The notes under the pieces: generated by a model
What the model was told of the DNA's origin: nothing
Databases searched by the model: none
Seen by the model: only the letters and a program-made list of their open reading frames with translations
DNA from: Oscillospiraceae bacterium
Lineage (GTDB): Bacteria > Bacillota > Clostridia > Oscillospirales > Oscillospiraceae
Length of the DNA: 64,000 nt
Assembly: GCA_009780175.1 (NCBI GenBank)
Contig: WRAO01000003.1
Location: forward strand, 1-64,000
Direction: 5' to 3'
Made by a program: the position numbers and the translations under genes
In this document: positions 1 to 8,475 of the stretch, in pieces
How the letters are laid out: every line of letters begins with the position of its first letter
Numbering within the stretch: position 1 is the first letter of the stretch

Positions 1-1647
1 GACGCCGGTATGGGCGGCCAACCCTTCTTCTCCATGGCCTACGCCTTCTCCGGCCTCCTCTCCGGCCTCTTCAGCCGCCACGGCAGACTCCTATTCACCA
101 TCAGTTTTATCCTAGCCCACACCATCGCCGTCCTCTGGACTTGGGGCATGTCCGTCCACACCGCTGCGGTCTACGAAGTCTTCATCGTCTCCACATTATT
201 CGTAGCCCTACCCTCCGGCCTAATCGGCAAATTCGCCATCGACCTCGGCGGCGAAGTCACAAGCGATTCCGCCGCCTCCCGCGCCAAAGAAGATGCGGAA
301 GGCCGTATCAAACAACTCGCAACCGCCTTCCACTCCCTCTACGAAACAGTCAAAACACCCCCCACTCAATGGAAAAACGACAACGACATCTCCACCGTCT
401 TCGACCGTGCCGCCGAATACTGCTGCCGCCAATGCAAAGAAGCCCTCTACTGCTGGCAGATCGACTATGAAACCACCCTAGACGTCATGAACAATGCCAC
501 GCCCCCCATGCTCACCCGAGGCGAACTCCAAGAAACCGACCTCCCGCAACATTTCAGAGACAACTGCCAACACCTAGATCGCTACATCGACCTCGTCAAC
601 TTCGAACTCCGCGCCCTCCTGCAAAGGCAGCAGCATGGGGCGCGCCTCCACGAAAGCCAAACCGCTCTTGCCGCCCAATACGCCGACATGGGCCGCATCC
701 TCTCCGGCCTCGCCGGAGAACTCCACCAAGGCCTTACCCCTGAACCGATCCGCGAGCGCAAACTGCGCCGCTATCTCAAAACCCAAGACATAGACGCCGA
801 AACCACCGTCTACCGCGCCAGAGACGGACGCCTCCACGCCGAAGTAAAAGGCGAAGACATCCGAATCCTACTCAGAGACAGCGACCGCCTCGCCAAACTC
901 TCCGCCGTCCTAGGTGTCCGCCTCTGCGAGCGCCGGACAGACGTCCCCCTCCACTACCGAAAACGCCTCACCGTCATGGAAGCCGAGCCCCTAGCCGCGG
1001 CAGTCGGCATTGCCTCCGTACGCCGCAAAGGCCAATCCGTCAGCGGAGACCGCAGCACCTATTTCAAAACCGAAGACGGCACCCTCTACGTCATCCTCTG
1101 CGACGGCATGGGCACAGGCAAAGACGCCGCCCGCGAAAGCGGACAGCTCAGCGATATCCTCGAACAATTCCTCCAAGCTGGCCTAGACCCAAGCGCCGCG
1201 ATGAAGCTCGCCAACGGCGCATTCCAAGTGAAAAACGGAGCCATCACCGGCTGCGCCTCTGTAGACCTCTTCAGTCTCAACCTCTTCACCGGCGAAGCCC
1301 GCCTGTTCAAATACGGCGCGGCCCCGAGCTATGTCAAACGCGGTCCAAACATCAGAGCCATCCGCGGCGAAAGCCTAGCCGCAGGCCTCACCCCGCGTGA
1401 TCCACGCGGCGCGCACGCCCCCGATACCGAAACCCTGCGCATAGAACCCGGCGCCTTCACCATCCTCCTCTCCGACGGCATCTCCCAAGACAGCGCCGAC
1501 GACAACTGGCTCCAATCCCTCCTCGCCGACTACACCGGCGCCGAACCCAAAGACCTAGCCCGTGCCATCCTAGAAGCCGCCATCGCCCGCACGGGATACG
1601 AAGACGACAAAACAGTGCTCGTAATCTACGTGGAAGAACGCGGCTAA
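1..1647 (+). CDS. spoIIE: Stage II sporulation protein E, 3' part (PP2C-type phosphatase)
   Basis: The reading frame is open from the first base, so the gene starts upstream; about 548 residues of a protein that is usually near 800 are present. The visible part starts in the last membrane helices (about residues 10-75), continues through a charged middle region, and ends in a PP2C-type serine phosphatase domain (about residues 330-545) with the metal-binding motifs DGMGTG and LLSDGISQ. In the family, SpoIIE sits at the polar septum and dephosphorylates the anti-anti-sigma factor SpoIIAA, which releases sigma-F in the forespore. The assignment rests on the membrane-plus-phosphatase architecture and on the sporulation genes sigE and spoIIGA 5 kb away. 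Third codon positions are strongly C-rich. Confidence 0.93.
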   Translation, partial: DAGMGGQPFFSMAYAFSGLLSGLFSRHGRLLFTISFILAHTIAVLWTWGMSVHTAAVYEVFIVSTLFVALPSGLIGKFAIDLGGEVTSDSAASRAKEDAEGRIKQLATAFHSLYETVKTPPTQWKNDNDISTVFDRAAEYCCRQCKEALYCWQIDYETTLDVMNNATPPMLTRGELQETDLPQHFRDNCQHLDRYIDLVNFELRALLQRQQHGARLHESQTALAAQYADMGRILSGLAGELHQGLTPEPIRERKLRRYLKTQDIDAETTVYRARDGRLHAEVKGEDIRILLRDSDRLAKLSAVLGVRLCERRTDVPLHYRKRLTVMEAEPLAAAVGIASVRRKGQSVSGDRSTYFKTEDGTLYVILCDGMGTGKDAARESGQLSDILEQFLQAGLDPSAAMKLANGAFQVKNGAITGCASVDLFSLNLFTGEARLFKYGAAPSYVKRGPNIRAIRGESLAAGLTPRDPRGAHAPDTETLRIEPGAFTILLSDGISQDSADDNWLQSLLADYTGAEPKDLARAILEAAIARTGYEDDKTVLVIYVEERG

Positions 1648-1688
1648 ACTCCCGTATATTTCCAACCGCACCCGGTTAAACTGGAAGA

Positions 1689-1720
1689 GCAGGGGACGCA
1701 CACCGGGCGTTCCATATCCC
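1689..1720 (+). repeat. Short dispersed palindrome-type repeat, copy 1
   Basis: A roughly 31 base unit beginning GCAGGGGACGCACAC and ending GTTCCATATCCC lies between spoIIE and the next gene. The reverse complement of 31423-31453 matches it at about 27 of 31 positions, so it belongs to a small dispersed intergenic repeat family. Confidence 0.55.
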
Positions 1721-1739
1721 GCAATGTGAGGTGAGCAAC

Positions 1740-2012
1740 ATGGTAAAAGGCATCAACCGACGCGTCATCGTCGTCAAATCCCCCGATCCCCGCTATTTCG
1801 ACGAAGCGATTTTTATCGTAAAAGAAGACGTCAACCTCACCGGCGTAGATACGAAGCGGGTGTTGGAGGAGGCGGAAACGGTGGCCAAAGGCTATGTCAA
1901 ACAACAAGCCTATCGCCGCGGCATCCTAGCAAAAATCCCACCACTCGGCTACCTCGCCATGGGCGCCTTCCTCACCGTAGCCATGATGGCTTTGACCGGC
2001 TTGCTGATATAA
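1740..2012 (+). CDS. Conserved small membrane protein, function unknown
   Basis: A 90-residue protein. It starts with a basic stretch (VKGINRRVIVVKSPDP), then an acidic middle, a basic amphipathic segment (about 50-65), and ends in one hydrophobic helix (about 68-89). I prefer ATG 1740, which has GAGGTGAG just upstream, over the in-frame GTG at 1731. Similar short proteins occur in related Clostridia, some with misleading translation-factor names; I assign no function. It lies 92 bases after spoIIE and is followed by a terminator, so it may be the last gene of the spoIIE transcript. Confidence 0.7.
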   Translation: MVKGINRRVIVVKSPDPRYFDEAIFIVKEDVNLTGVDTKRVLEEAETVAKGYVKQQAYRRGILAKIPPLGYLAMGAFLTVAMMALTGLLI

Positions 2013-2100
2013 AAATGCCCCTACAGCAAAGTAGACGGCTCATTTGCTGTGAATCTCGTAGGCCTTGGGGCCGGCAGTAAATTCTTTTCATATTTTCTAC

Positions 2101-2137
2101 AAAACAGAGCGAGGGCGTGTCCCCGCTCTGTTTTGTA
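2101..2137 (+). terminator. Rho-independent terminator
   Basis: The arms AAAACAGAGCG and CGCTCTGTTTT pair around a GC-rich loop and are followed by TTTTG. It ends the spoIIE/small membrane protein transcript about 90 bases after the stop codon. Confidence 0.85.
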
Positions 2138-2171
2138 TATATCAATCTATAGAATCACAACCGAAAGGCAC

Positions 2172-2200
2172 TTGACTTTATATTTCCATGATGGTAATAT
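2172..2200 (+). promoter_or_regulatory. Sigma-A type promoter for the HTH regulator
   Basis: TTGACT at 2172-2177 and TAATAT at 2195-2200 are separated by 17 bases, 34 bases upstream of the regulator start. Confidence 0.6.
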
Positions 2201-2234
2201 AACTGATGTGAAAATGTAGTGCAGGAGGGACATA

Positions 2235-2771
2235 ATGAACGATAAGCTAATGGAATGCTTGACAAATCCGGCAAAAAGTCAGTTGTTGCGGGCAATCAAC
2301 GAACACAAACAAGCTACAACAAAAGACCTTGCACAAATCATCAGAAAACTCCCACAGACAACACTTTACCGTTATCTAAAAAAGATGGTTGCGGATGGGC
2401 TTATAAAAGTGGTTGAAGAAAAGCGGATCAGGAATGTGAATGAAAAAGTCTATGGTATGGCAATAGACTTTGATGCCGAATTGAAAAAGATCGCCGATGA
2501 TACCTCGGGTGCGACATTTATTACCCAATTCCAACTCTTTACAAATGGGCTTATAGAGGAGTTTCAAACTTATCTGAGCGAGAATGAATTCCCAACCCGC
2601 GGATTTGCATTTGGATTTGGCATGCTGCCCATTCACGTTACAAATAGTGAAGCGTGGGAATTGTACAAAAAAATCGAGGAAATGCTTCAGCCGTATCACA
2701 ACAATCCGCTCACGGATGATAGGGAATTGCGCAATTTTGCAATGGTATTCACGCCGCCTACCCCACTATAA
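2235..2771 (+). CDS. Winged-helix (ArsR-like) transcriptional regulator
   Basis: A 178-residue protein preceded by a strong GCAGGAGGG ribosome site. Residues 1-75 form an ArsR-like winged helix: a helix at 8-22, a recognition region around LPQTTLYRYLKKMVADGLI, then a basic wing (VEEKRIRNVNEKVYG). The C-terminal 100 residues look like a helical dimerisation or sensing domain of unknown ligand. It is followed 8-17 bases later by a membrane-anchored M23 peptidase and shares its promoter. This pairing suggests local control of an envelope function, but no target site is obvious. The base composition is more AT-rich than the flanking spoIIE and mtaD genes, so the pair may have been acquired together. 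Confidence 0.8.
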   Translation: MNDKLMECLTNPAKSQLLRAINEHKQATTKDLAQIIRKLPQTTLYRYLKKMVADGLIKVVEEKRIRNVNEKVYGMAIDFDAELKKIADDTSGATFITQFQLFTNGLIEEFQTYLSENEFPTRGFAFGFGMLPIHVTNSEAWELYKKIEEMLQPYHNNPLTDDRELRNFAMVFTPPTPL

Positions 2772-2788
2772 AGAATAGGATGATTTTT

Positions 2789-3694
2789 ATGGATAAACTC
2801 ATGCAATTTATGAGAGATCATTCCCGCTGGCTGGGAATTGGCTTTATAGTTCTGTCGTTCATTGTGAATGGTCTATTCGACATGCCCCCGTTTTGGGGCT
2901 GGACCCCCACAGTGTTGGTATTAGTGCTTCTAAATCGGCATTTGATTCCGCAATACTGGGCAATGGTTTGGGTGCGGATAAAATACGGCCTCCAGTTGCC
3001 CGATAAAGAAAATTACATCTGCAAAAGCGACTACATTCTCCCCTTTACAGGAAAATGGTGCGTTTTTGATGGCGGTGCCACCAAAGAACTATCCATCGCA
3101 TGGAGCGAAATGAGCCAGCGGTATGCGTATTACTTCCTAATGTTTGACGAAGACGGGAATGTCAACACGAAGCACAACGCTGCAGTTGAAAACTATTATT
3201 GCTATGGAAAAGATGTCCTCGCCACCGCGGACGGTGTGGTTGTACAAACAAGCGCCAATCACCCAGACAGCAAAGTAGATGGCATGAAGGCGCATTGTGA
3301 CACATGGGATGTAAAAGGCAATCACATTGTTATCAAACATAACGATAGGGAATACAGCTATGTCGGACACCTTATGCCCAATAGTGTTACTATAAAAGTG
3401 GGCGACAGGGTGAAACAGGGAGATGTGATTGCCAAATGCGGCAACTCAGGCTACACAGGGGAACCGCATCTTCATTTTCAACTTCAATCGAGCAAAAGCT
3501 TTAATCTGTCCGCTGGGCTGCCTCTTGCCTTCACAAACATTCAGGCAAAGGATTCTGCTGGGTATGAGTTGTGGTACCAGCAAGCAGGAGTGGAGCGCCC
3601 TTCCACCAAGGGCAACCTAGAAGTGGTAGGAAATAAAAGCTATATTGGCCGTGGGTTTGATGTTAAGAATGGGCCGCCCAATACGCCGCAGTAA
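2789..3694 (+). CDS. Membrane-anchored M23 (LytM-like) metallopeptidase
   Basis: A 301-residue protein with two N-terminal hydrophobic segments (about residues 14-34 and 38-55), an intermediate domain, and a LytM/M23 domain (about 150-250). Metal-ligand motifs are H in SANHPDSKVDG, the GNHIVIKH stretch and the C-terminal HLHFQ. M23 enzymes cleave peptidoglycan cross-bridges or serve as inactive scaffolds; the HxH motif here looks intact. An ATG at 2780 is in frame, but the AGGA at 2777-2780 is better spaced for ATG 2789. The gene is coupled to the winged-helix regulator upstream. AT-richer codon use than its neighbours fits recent transfer of the two-gene unit. Confidence 0.82.
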   Translation: MDKLMQFMRDHSRWLGIGFIVLSFIVNGLFDMPPFWGWTPTVLVLVLLNRHLIPQYWAMVWVRIKYGLQLPDKENYICKSDYILPFTGKWCVFDGGATKELSIAWSEMSQRYAYYFLMFDEDGNVNTKHNAAVENYYCYGKDVLATADGVVVQTSANHPDSKVDGMKAHCDTWDVKGNHIVIKHNDREYSYVGHLMPNSVTIKVGDRVKQGDVIAKCGNSGYTGEPHLHFQLQSSKSFNLSAGLPLAFTNIQAKDSAGYELWYQQAGVERPSTKGNLEVVGNKSYIGRGFDVKNGPPNTPQ

Positions 3695-3734
3695 ATCAGC
3701 AGTTCGAATGGCAAAGACATTTGTGCCCAACCTA

Positions 3735-3743
3735 TGCTATACT
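3735..3743 (+). promoter_or_regulatory. Extended -10 promoter element before mtaD
   Basis: The sequence TGCTATACT (TG extension, then TATACT at 3738-3743) lies 25 bases before the mtaD start. No good -35 box is visible 17 bases upstream. The same TGCTATACT string precedes the genes at 46138 and 51516. Confidence 0.5.
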
Positions 3744-3767
3744 GTACCCACGAAAGGAAGTGCCACC

Positions 3768-5069
3768 ATGTCCACAGTATTATTTGAAAACACCCTCAGC
3801 GTATTCGAAACCCCCGAAGGCGGTTTCGCCCTCAAACCCGCAACCATCGCCATCGCAAATGGCCTCATCGCCGCCATCGACAACATACCAACAGACTTCA
3901 CCCCCACTCGCCGTATCAACGGCGCGGGCAAACTGCTCATCCCCGGCCTCATCAACAGCCACACCCATATCCCTATGACCATCCTCCGCAACACCGCGGA
4001 CGATCTCACCTTCCACGACTGGCTCTTCGGCCGCATCCTACCCCTAGAAGAGCAGCTCAACCCCGAAGACTGCTACTGGAGCACCCAACTCGGCCTCATG
4101 GAAATGCTCCGCACCGGCACAACCTGTTTTCTAGACATGTATTTCCACATGGACCACATCGCCAACGCCATCTGCGACGCCGGCGCCCGCGCTATCCTCA
4201 GCCGCGGCCTCATGGGCGGCGCAGACGACGCGGCAGGCGAACAACGCCTCCGCGAGGCGACAGAAGAAATCGCCCGCTGTCAAAACCGCCCCAACCTCAC
4301 CTTCATGCTCGCCCCCCACGCCCCCTACACCTGCGACCCCGGCTACCAGCGCGAAGTTGCCCAAACCGCAAAACAACTAAATGTCGGCATCCACACCCAC
4401 ATCTCCGAGAGCCGTCGTGAAGTGGAAGACATCCTCGCCCAATACGGCAAACGCCCACCCGCGCTCCTCGAAGAGACAGGCCTCCTAACCCCCCGTACTA
4501 TCGCCGCCCACTGCGTCCACCTAAACGAGGCCGACATTCAAATCCTAGCCCGCACCGGTACCCACGTCGCCCACAACCCCGTGAGCAACCTCAAACTCGC
4601 CAACGGCGTCGCCCCCATCCCCGCGCTCAGAGCCGCCGGCGTAAACGTAACCCTCGGCACAGACGGCGCCGCCAGCAACAACACCCTCAATCTCTTCAAA
4701 GACCTCTCCCTCGCCACCGTCGTCCACAAAGGCACCTCCGGCGACCCACAGGCAATCACCGCGACGGAAGGCCTACAAATGGTCTGGTCCAACGCCGCCC
4801 ATGCCCTGAATCTCCCAAACATCGGCAAACTGGCAGAAGGCTACGCCGCCGACCTAGCCCTCATCGACCTCTCCCACCCCAACCTCCAGCCCACAAACGA
4901 CCCACTCACCGCCCTAGCCTACTCCACCAGCGGCCACGAAGTCGAACTAACCATGGTCGCCGGCAAAATCCTCTATGAAAACGGCGCCTTCCCCACCATA
5001 GACGCGGACCGCGTGCGTAGGGAAGTAGAAGCAACCTGCCGCCGCATCGGCCTGCGCGACAAAACTTAA
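3768..5069 (+). CDS. mtaD: 5-methylthioadenosine/S-adenosylhomocysteine deaminase
   Basis: A 433-residue metal-dependent amidohydrolase. The family deaminates S-adenosylhomocysteine and 5'-methylthioadenosine to their inosine forms in cytosolic methyl-cycle salvage. Zinc ligands are seen in SHTHIP (about residue 65), in the later H of HTHISES (about 210), H of AHCVHL (about 245) and D of GTDGAASNN (about 305). Full family length. ATG 3768 is chosen because GAAAGGAAG precedes it and the protein then begins as the family does; the frame is open further upstream without good support. Very C-rich at third positions. A hairpin just after the stop probably ends transcription. Paralogue of the guanine deaminase at 17.6-18.9 kb. 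Confidence 0.9.
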   Translation: MSTVLFENTLSVFETPEGGFALKPATIAIANGLIAAIDNIPTDFTPTRRINGAGKLLIPGLINSHTHIPMTILRNTADDLTFHDWLFGRILPLEEQLNPEDCYWSTQLGLMEMLRTGTTCFLDMYFHMDHIANAICDAGARAILSRGLMGGADDAAGEQRLREATEEIARCQNRPNLTFMLAPHAPYTCDPGYQREVAQTAKQLNVGIHTHISESRREVEDILAQYGKRPPALLEETGLLTPRTIAAHCVHLNEADIQILARTGTHVAHNPVSNLKLANGVAPIPALRAAGVNVTLGTDGAASNNTLNLFKDLSLATVVHKGTSGDPQAITATEGLQMVWSNAAHALNLPNIGKLAEGYAADLALIDLSHPNLQPTNDPLTALAYSTSGHEVELTMVAGKILYENGAFPTIDADRVRREVEATCRRIGLRDKT

Positions 5070-5125
5070 CAAAATCTGCGCAAACGATTAATCATTCCTG
5101 TCCTCGGAATTTGATTTCTACTGCT

Positions 5126-5164
5126 AAACTGCCTCTCAACTATAAAAAGTGGGAGGCAGTTTTA
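5126..5164 (+). terminator. Hairpin with T-run that also contains the ribosome site of the next gene
   Basis: AAACTGCCTC (5126-5135) pairs perfectly with GAGGCAGTTT (5153-5162). The right arm contains the GGGAGG that serves as ribosome site for the start at 5167. It can act as the mtaD terminator and, in read-through or downstream-initiated RNA, would hide that ribosome site. Confidence 0.65.
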
Positions 5165-5166
5165 TC

Positions 5167-6219
5167 ATGCGTAGAAGACAAAGAAAATCAAACAGACTTA
5201 TCACAGCCCTCGTTGCCCTCGCAATCCTGTTCATCGGCGGCTACGCTTTTGCCTTAGCCGGAAATGACAGCGAAGAACCAATGTTGTGGGAGCAAACACC
5301 AACAATGACCACACCATCGGCAACACCCGCGCCACCCGCCGAGCCCTTGTGCTTATCCGCGAAAGACGAACCCCCCAGTGGCGCCCAAACCGATAAACCG
5401 CCCCAAACCGAAGACCCACCAACCGATTATACCCCCGCAAATGAGCCTGACACACCGGATCACTATAACATCCAGACAAGCACCACCGAAAGGCCAATCC
5501 CCGACACTGCGCCTGATGAAATCAACACCCCAACCCATACCCCGACCCCGATTCCGACCAATACCCCAACCACTCAAACCGCAGTACCCACCTCCCAGGG
5601 ACTAACCCTCTGCGCAATCGACACCGCGACAGCAGCGACAGTGATACAACCGTCAGACATCAGCTGGTACAAACAGCTCTTCAACCAACACAACCGCGTA
5701 GATAGCGGCTTTAGCCCGCCCGCCCTGCGCACACTGACAGGCTCCCATGTCTCAGTAGATGAGAGAATCTACACACCACTCAATCAATTGATGCAATCAG
5801 CAAGAAACGCGGGCGCAACAATCTGGGCGCAGTCTGGCTACCGCCCCTACACCACGCAACGAAACCTGTTCGCGAACCGAGTAAACACCTATACCGCCCG
5901 CGGATACAGTCGAGAGCAAGCCGAGCAAAACACTGCCCACTGGATCGCCGCCCCGGGGACAAGCGAACACCAATCAGGCCTCGCCGTCGATTTCAACTGC
6001 ATCACAATGGCCTTCGAACAAACCTTAGCCTTCCAATGGCTCCTGGAAAATGCCCACCGCTACGGCTTCATCCTCCGCTACCCGCCCGGAACAACTCACA
6101 TCACAGGCGTAAGCTACGAGCCGTGGCATTTCCGCTACGTAGGCATCGAACACGCAACCAGAATCTGGGAATACAGCGTTACGCTGGAAGAATACATAAA
6201 GTGGTACTTCTGGCGCTAA
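5167..6219 (+). CDS. Secreted or anchored M15B D-alanyl-D-alanine carboxypeptidase (VanY-like)
   Basis: A 350-residue protein: basic N-terminus (MRRRQRKSNR), one hydrophobic anchor or signal (about 12-34), a long Pro/Thr-rich linker (about 40-150), and an M15B/VanY domain (about 170-345). Active-site signatures are SGYRPYTTQ, the zinc motif SEHQSGLAVDF (SxHxxGxAxD), and EPWHFRYVG near the end, all intact. Enzymes of this family trim the terminal D-Ala from peptidoglycan stem peptides outside the membrane; D-Ala-D-Lac resistance activity is not implied, since no vanHAX-type genes are near. ATG 5167 is chosen over GTG 5149 because GGGAGGCAG lies between them. It is convergent with sigE, only 8 bases apart. 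Confidence 0.88.
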   Translation: MRRRQRKSNRLITALVALAILFIGGYAFALAGNDSEEPMLWEQTPTMTTPSATPAPPAEPLCLSAKDEPPSGAQTDKPPQTEDPPTDYTPANEPDTPDHYNIQTSTTERPIPDTAPDEINTPTHTPTPIPTNTPTTQTAVPTSQGLTLCAIDTATAATVIQPSDISWYKQLFNQHNRVDSGFSPPALRTLTGSHVSVDERIYTPLNQLMQSARNAGATIWAQSGYRPYTTQRNLFANRVNTYTARGYSREQAEQNTAHWIAAPGTSEHQSGLAVDFNCITMAFEQTLAFQWLLENAHRYGFILRYPPGTTHITGVSYEPWHFRYVGIEHATRIWEYSVTLEEYIKWYFWR

Positions 6220-6227
6220 GCAAACCC

Positions 6228-6953
6228 CTACTGCATAAACCGGCTCATCTCCCGCCTGAGCCGAAAAATAATCCGCTTCTCCAACCGGCTGATATAAGAC
6301 TGTGAAATCCCCATCAAATCCGCGACCTCTTTCTGCGTCTTCTCCCGCACCCCGCCGATCCCAAATCGCATCACAATAATCTCCCGCTCCCGTACAGAGA
6401 GCTTCTCCAGCGCCTGCATGAGGAGCGTCCGATCCACATCCTCCTCCAAACTCCGCATCACCGAATCATTCTCCGTCCCCAGCAAATCAGATAACAGCAG
6501 TTCATTCCCATCCCAATCCGTATTAATCGGCTCGTCAAAGGAAATCTCCGTCTTCTGGTTGTTCGTCTTGCGCAGATACATCAAAATCTCATTCTCAATA
6601 CAGCGCGAGGCGTAAGTGGCGAGCTTGATATTCTTATCCGCCCGAAACGTCCCCACCGCCTTAATCAGCCCAATCGTCCCGATCGAGATCAAATCTTCAA
6701 TATGAATCCCCGTATTCTCAAACCGCCGCGAGATATACACCACCAACCGCAGATTCCGCTCAATCAGCACCCGCTCCACATCCGGATCCCCACAAGCGAG
6801 GCGGCTGATATACAAAGCCTCCTCCTCCCGCGAGAGCGGCGGCGGAAGCGTCTCACTCCCGCCGATATACATGAGCGTCCCCGGCAGCCTGAGCCCAAAC
6901 CGCCAAAGCAGAGCTTGTAGCTTGACATAGAACCGAGCACTTATCCTTAGCAT
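6228..6953 (-). CDS. sigE: RNA polymerase sporulation sigma factor SigE (pro-sigma-E)
   Basis: A 241-residue sigma-70 family protein. The first about 27 residues ([17 protein letters not shown] and onward) resemble the pro-peptide that tethers pro-sigma-E to the membrane. Region 2 follows ([32 protein letters not shown]), then region 3 and region 4 with the helix-turn-helix ([34 protein letters not shown]). In the family it drives mother-cell gene expression after cleavage by SpoIIGA. The start overlaps the end of spoIIGA by 7 bases, the conserved arrangement in spore formers, so the two are co-transcribed. Confidence 0.97.
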   Translation of the reverse strand: MLRISARFYVKLQALLWRFGLRLPGTLMYIGGSETLPPPLSREEEALYISRLACGDPDVERVLIERNLRLVVYISRRFENTGIHIEDLISIGTIGLIKAVGTFRADKNIKLATYASRCIENEILMYLRKTNNQKTEISFDEPINTDWDGNELLLSDLLGTENDSVMRSLEEDVDRTLLMQALEKLSVREREIIVMRFGIGGVREKTQKEVADLMGISQSYISRLEKRIIFRLRREMSRFMQ

Positions 6954-7810
6954 AACGCGCCTCCATTCACTAATGCCGCGTACCGTCCCCCGTCCGACAC
7001 CCGCGTAGGGGAGAGGGCAACCGAAATACCCGCTGTCTCCTTACCATCAATCCTAACCCTATCCGGCCGAAACGCCAACAAAAACCCGACCCGCGTCCCA
7101 ACCGCCGTATACGGAAGCAGATAAAATCGAGGCGCCGTCGGGCAGGCATGCAACTTCGGAAACAACTCCACTGGCTGCTCTCCGAGCGGTCCCAAAAGCA
7201 ACTCCATCGCCGCCGAATCGAAAAGTCCCGCCAAAGCCTCCGTCTCCGCCACCAAAACCGCCCCGCCCGTGACAGGGTCCACCAACGAATTCCCCGTATC
7301 AATCAATCCCGTAAACCGCGCGGACCGCCCCCGATGGGTAATCTCCACCCCCGCCACCCGTGCCCCGCTACCCCGCCCCAGCCGCGCAAACACAAGGCTC
7401 AGCGCCCCATAGCAGACCAAAAACGCCACAATCAACACTTTGAGCGAAATCGGCAGCACATGGTGCCCATCATAAGCAGGCCCGCCCGCCATCAAACTGA
7501 TGGCGAAAATCGCCCCCCCAAACGCCGCCGAAACCGCGAAAAAGAGTACCACAAGCCGAAAAAACGCCCCCCGAACGCCAAACGCGATAAGCACAACCGC
7601 CGCCCCAGACAAAACCCGCATCGGCGCCGAAAGGAAAAACGAAAACTGTGGAAACACAGCCGCCACAGCATAAACCGCCCCAAACAACGCCCCCAGCCCA
7701 AGCCGAACCCGAGAAGTATGTACCGCCGCGATCTTCGCCGTAGCGAGCAAAAGCAAATAGTTGACAATCAGATTAAGCAAGAACAAAGTATCTACATAGA
7801 GAATCCGCAT
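6947..7810 (-). CDS. spoIIGA: Sigma-E processing peptidase SpoIIGA
   Basis: A 287-residue protein: an N-terminal block of five predicted membrane helices (about residues 5-150, beginning [20 protein letters not shown]) followed by an aspartic-protease-like domain with the catalytic motif [12 protein letters not shown] (about 180). In the family it cleaves pro-sigma-E in the mother cell upon a signal from SpoIIR in the forespore. It lies directly upstream of and overlaps sigE. No other copy of either gene is in the window. Confidence 0.95.
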   Translation of the reverse strand: MRILYVDTLFLLNLIVNYLLLLATAKIAAVHTSRVRLGLGALFGAVYAVAAVFPQFSFFLSAPMRVLSGAAVVLIAFGVRGAFFRLVVLFFAVSAAFGGAIFAISLMAGGPAYDGHHVLPISLKVLIVAFLVCYGALSLVFARLGRGSGARVAGVEITHRGRSARFTGLIDTGNSLVDPVTGGAVLVAETEALAGLFDSAAMELLLGPLGEQPVELFPKLHACPTAPRFYLLPYTAVGTRVGFLLAFRPDRVRIDGKETAGISVALSPTRVSDGGRYAALVNGGALC

Positions 7811-7865
7811 ACCAGCTCGACCTCCGACAAGCTCTATTATAGGCGCGCGCGGAGGCGAAAAAGCA

Positions 7866-7905
7866 AAAACCGGGCCGTCCCAGAACAGGGAAACGGCCCG
7901 GTTTT
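7866..7905 (-). terminator. Rho-independent terminator of the 54-residue gene
   Basis: A 13-base perfect stem (AAAACCGGGCCGT with ACGGCCCGGTTTT) lies 27 bases beyond the stop of the small minus-strand gene, with a T-rich end in that direction. Confidence 0.8.
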
Positions 7906-7931
7906 ACGGGGATTATGCGGTTGTCAAAATC

Positions 7932-8096
7932 CTATTCCACATCCTCATCCGAACGCACCGGCAGCACAATCAGCGGCGGCATCTCAGGCGAATCCATAAA
8001 AATCTCCTCCGTCTCACACTGCGCGTCCTGCATCTCCAGAATAGCGTTCGTCATCGCGTTAAAGAGGGTTTTATACATTTTTTCATAATCTGGCAT
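7932..8096 (-). CDS. Small acidic protein of 54 residues, function unknown
   Basis: The product starts MPDYEKMYKTLFNAMT, contains ILEMQDAQCETEEIFMD and ends with a Pro-rich acidic tail (LIVLPVRSDEDVE). GGTGG lies just upstream of the ATG and a strong terminator follows 27 bases after the stop, so I regard it as a true small gene. The N-terminal half is a likely amphipathic helix resembling small proteins common in gut Clostridia. It is divergent from the XRE regulator, with a palindrome between them, so the two may form one regulated unit. Confidence 0.7.
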   Translation of the reverse strand: MPDYEKMYKTLFNAMTNAILEMQDAQCETEEIFMDSPEMPPLIVLPVRSDEDVE

Positions 8097-8110
8097 ATTT
8101 CCACCGCCGT

Positions 8111-8130
8111 TTGTTATGATTTCGTAACAA
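8111..8130. promoter_or_regulatory. Candidate operator palindrome between divergent genes
   Basis: The 20-base segment has outer arms TTGTTA and TAACAA around an imperfect centre. It lies 15 bases upstream of the 54-residue gene and about 70 upstream of the XRE gene. XRE proteins commonly bind such sites near their own promoters. Confidence 0.5.
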
Positions 8131-8201
8131 GAATATCACAACACCACGCATATAATCAAGGAAAAATTTGCTCTTATTTTGGAGCAAAGCGGGGTGGCAA
8201 A

Positions 8202-8444
8202 GTGGAGCAGCTCATCAAGATGGAACGGCGTCTTGGGAAAAATATCAGTAAAGCCAGAGAAGCGAGCGGTTTAACACAAGACCAAGTTGCCACAAAACTA
8301 CAACTGCTAGGTTGCGACATCTCTCGCAGCACGTATGGTAAAATAGAAGTCGGAATCCGTCACATCTCCGTAGAAGAATTAGAAGCAATCAAAGAAATCC
8401 TAGATATGCAATACGAAGACTTCTTCGCCCCCAATGAAACATAA
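8202..8444 (+). CDS. XRE-family helix-turn-helix regulator
   Basis: An 80-residue single-domain Cro/C1-type regulator. The HTH spans about residues 12-70: LGKNISKAREASGLTQDQVA, then a recognition helix in DISRSTYGKIEVG. There is no sensor or peptidase domain. GTG 8202 follows GGGGTGG and is used here; ATG 8220 is an alternative that would remove six residues. The stop codon lies within the left arm of the terminator. It probably controls itself and the divergent small gene; the target is inferred only from position. Confidence 0.8.
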   Translation: MEQLIKMERRLGKNISKAREASGLTQDQVATKLQLLGCDISRSTYGKIEVGIRHISVEELEAIKEILDMQYEDFFAPNET

Positions 8445-8475
8445 TCCGGCACCCACTCGGTGCCGGATTATATTT
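8441..8475 (+). terminator. Rho-independent terminator of the XRE gene
   Basis: ATAATCCGGCACC pairs perfectly with GGTGCCGGATTAT around a 5-base loop and is followed by a T-rich run. The left arm overlaps the TAA stop codon. Confidence 0.9.

Noticed and set aside
5167-6219. VanY-type vancomycin resistance gene
   Set aside because: The M15B domain is common in ordinary wall-trimming enzymes, and no vanHAX or vanRS-type genes adjoin it.
7148-7999. Long plus-strand frame of 283 codons opposite spoIIGA
   Set aside because: Very Arg/Pro/Gln-rich shadow of a G+C-rich gene, without a ribosome site.
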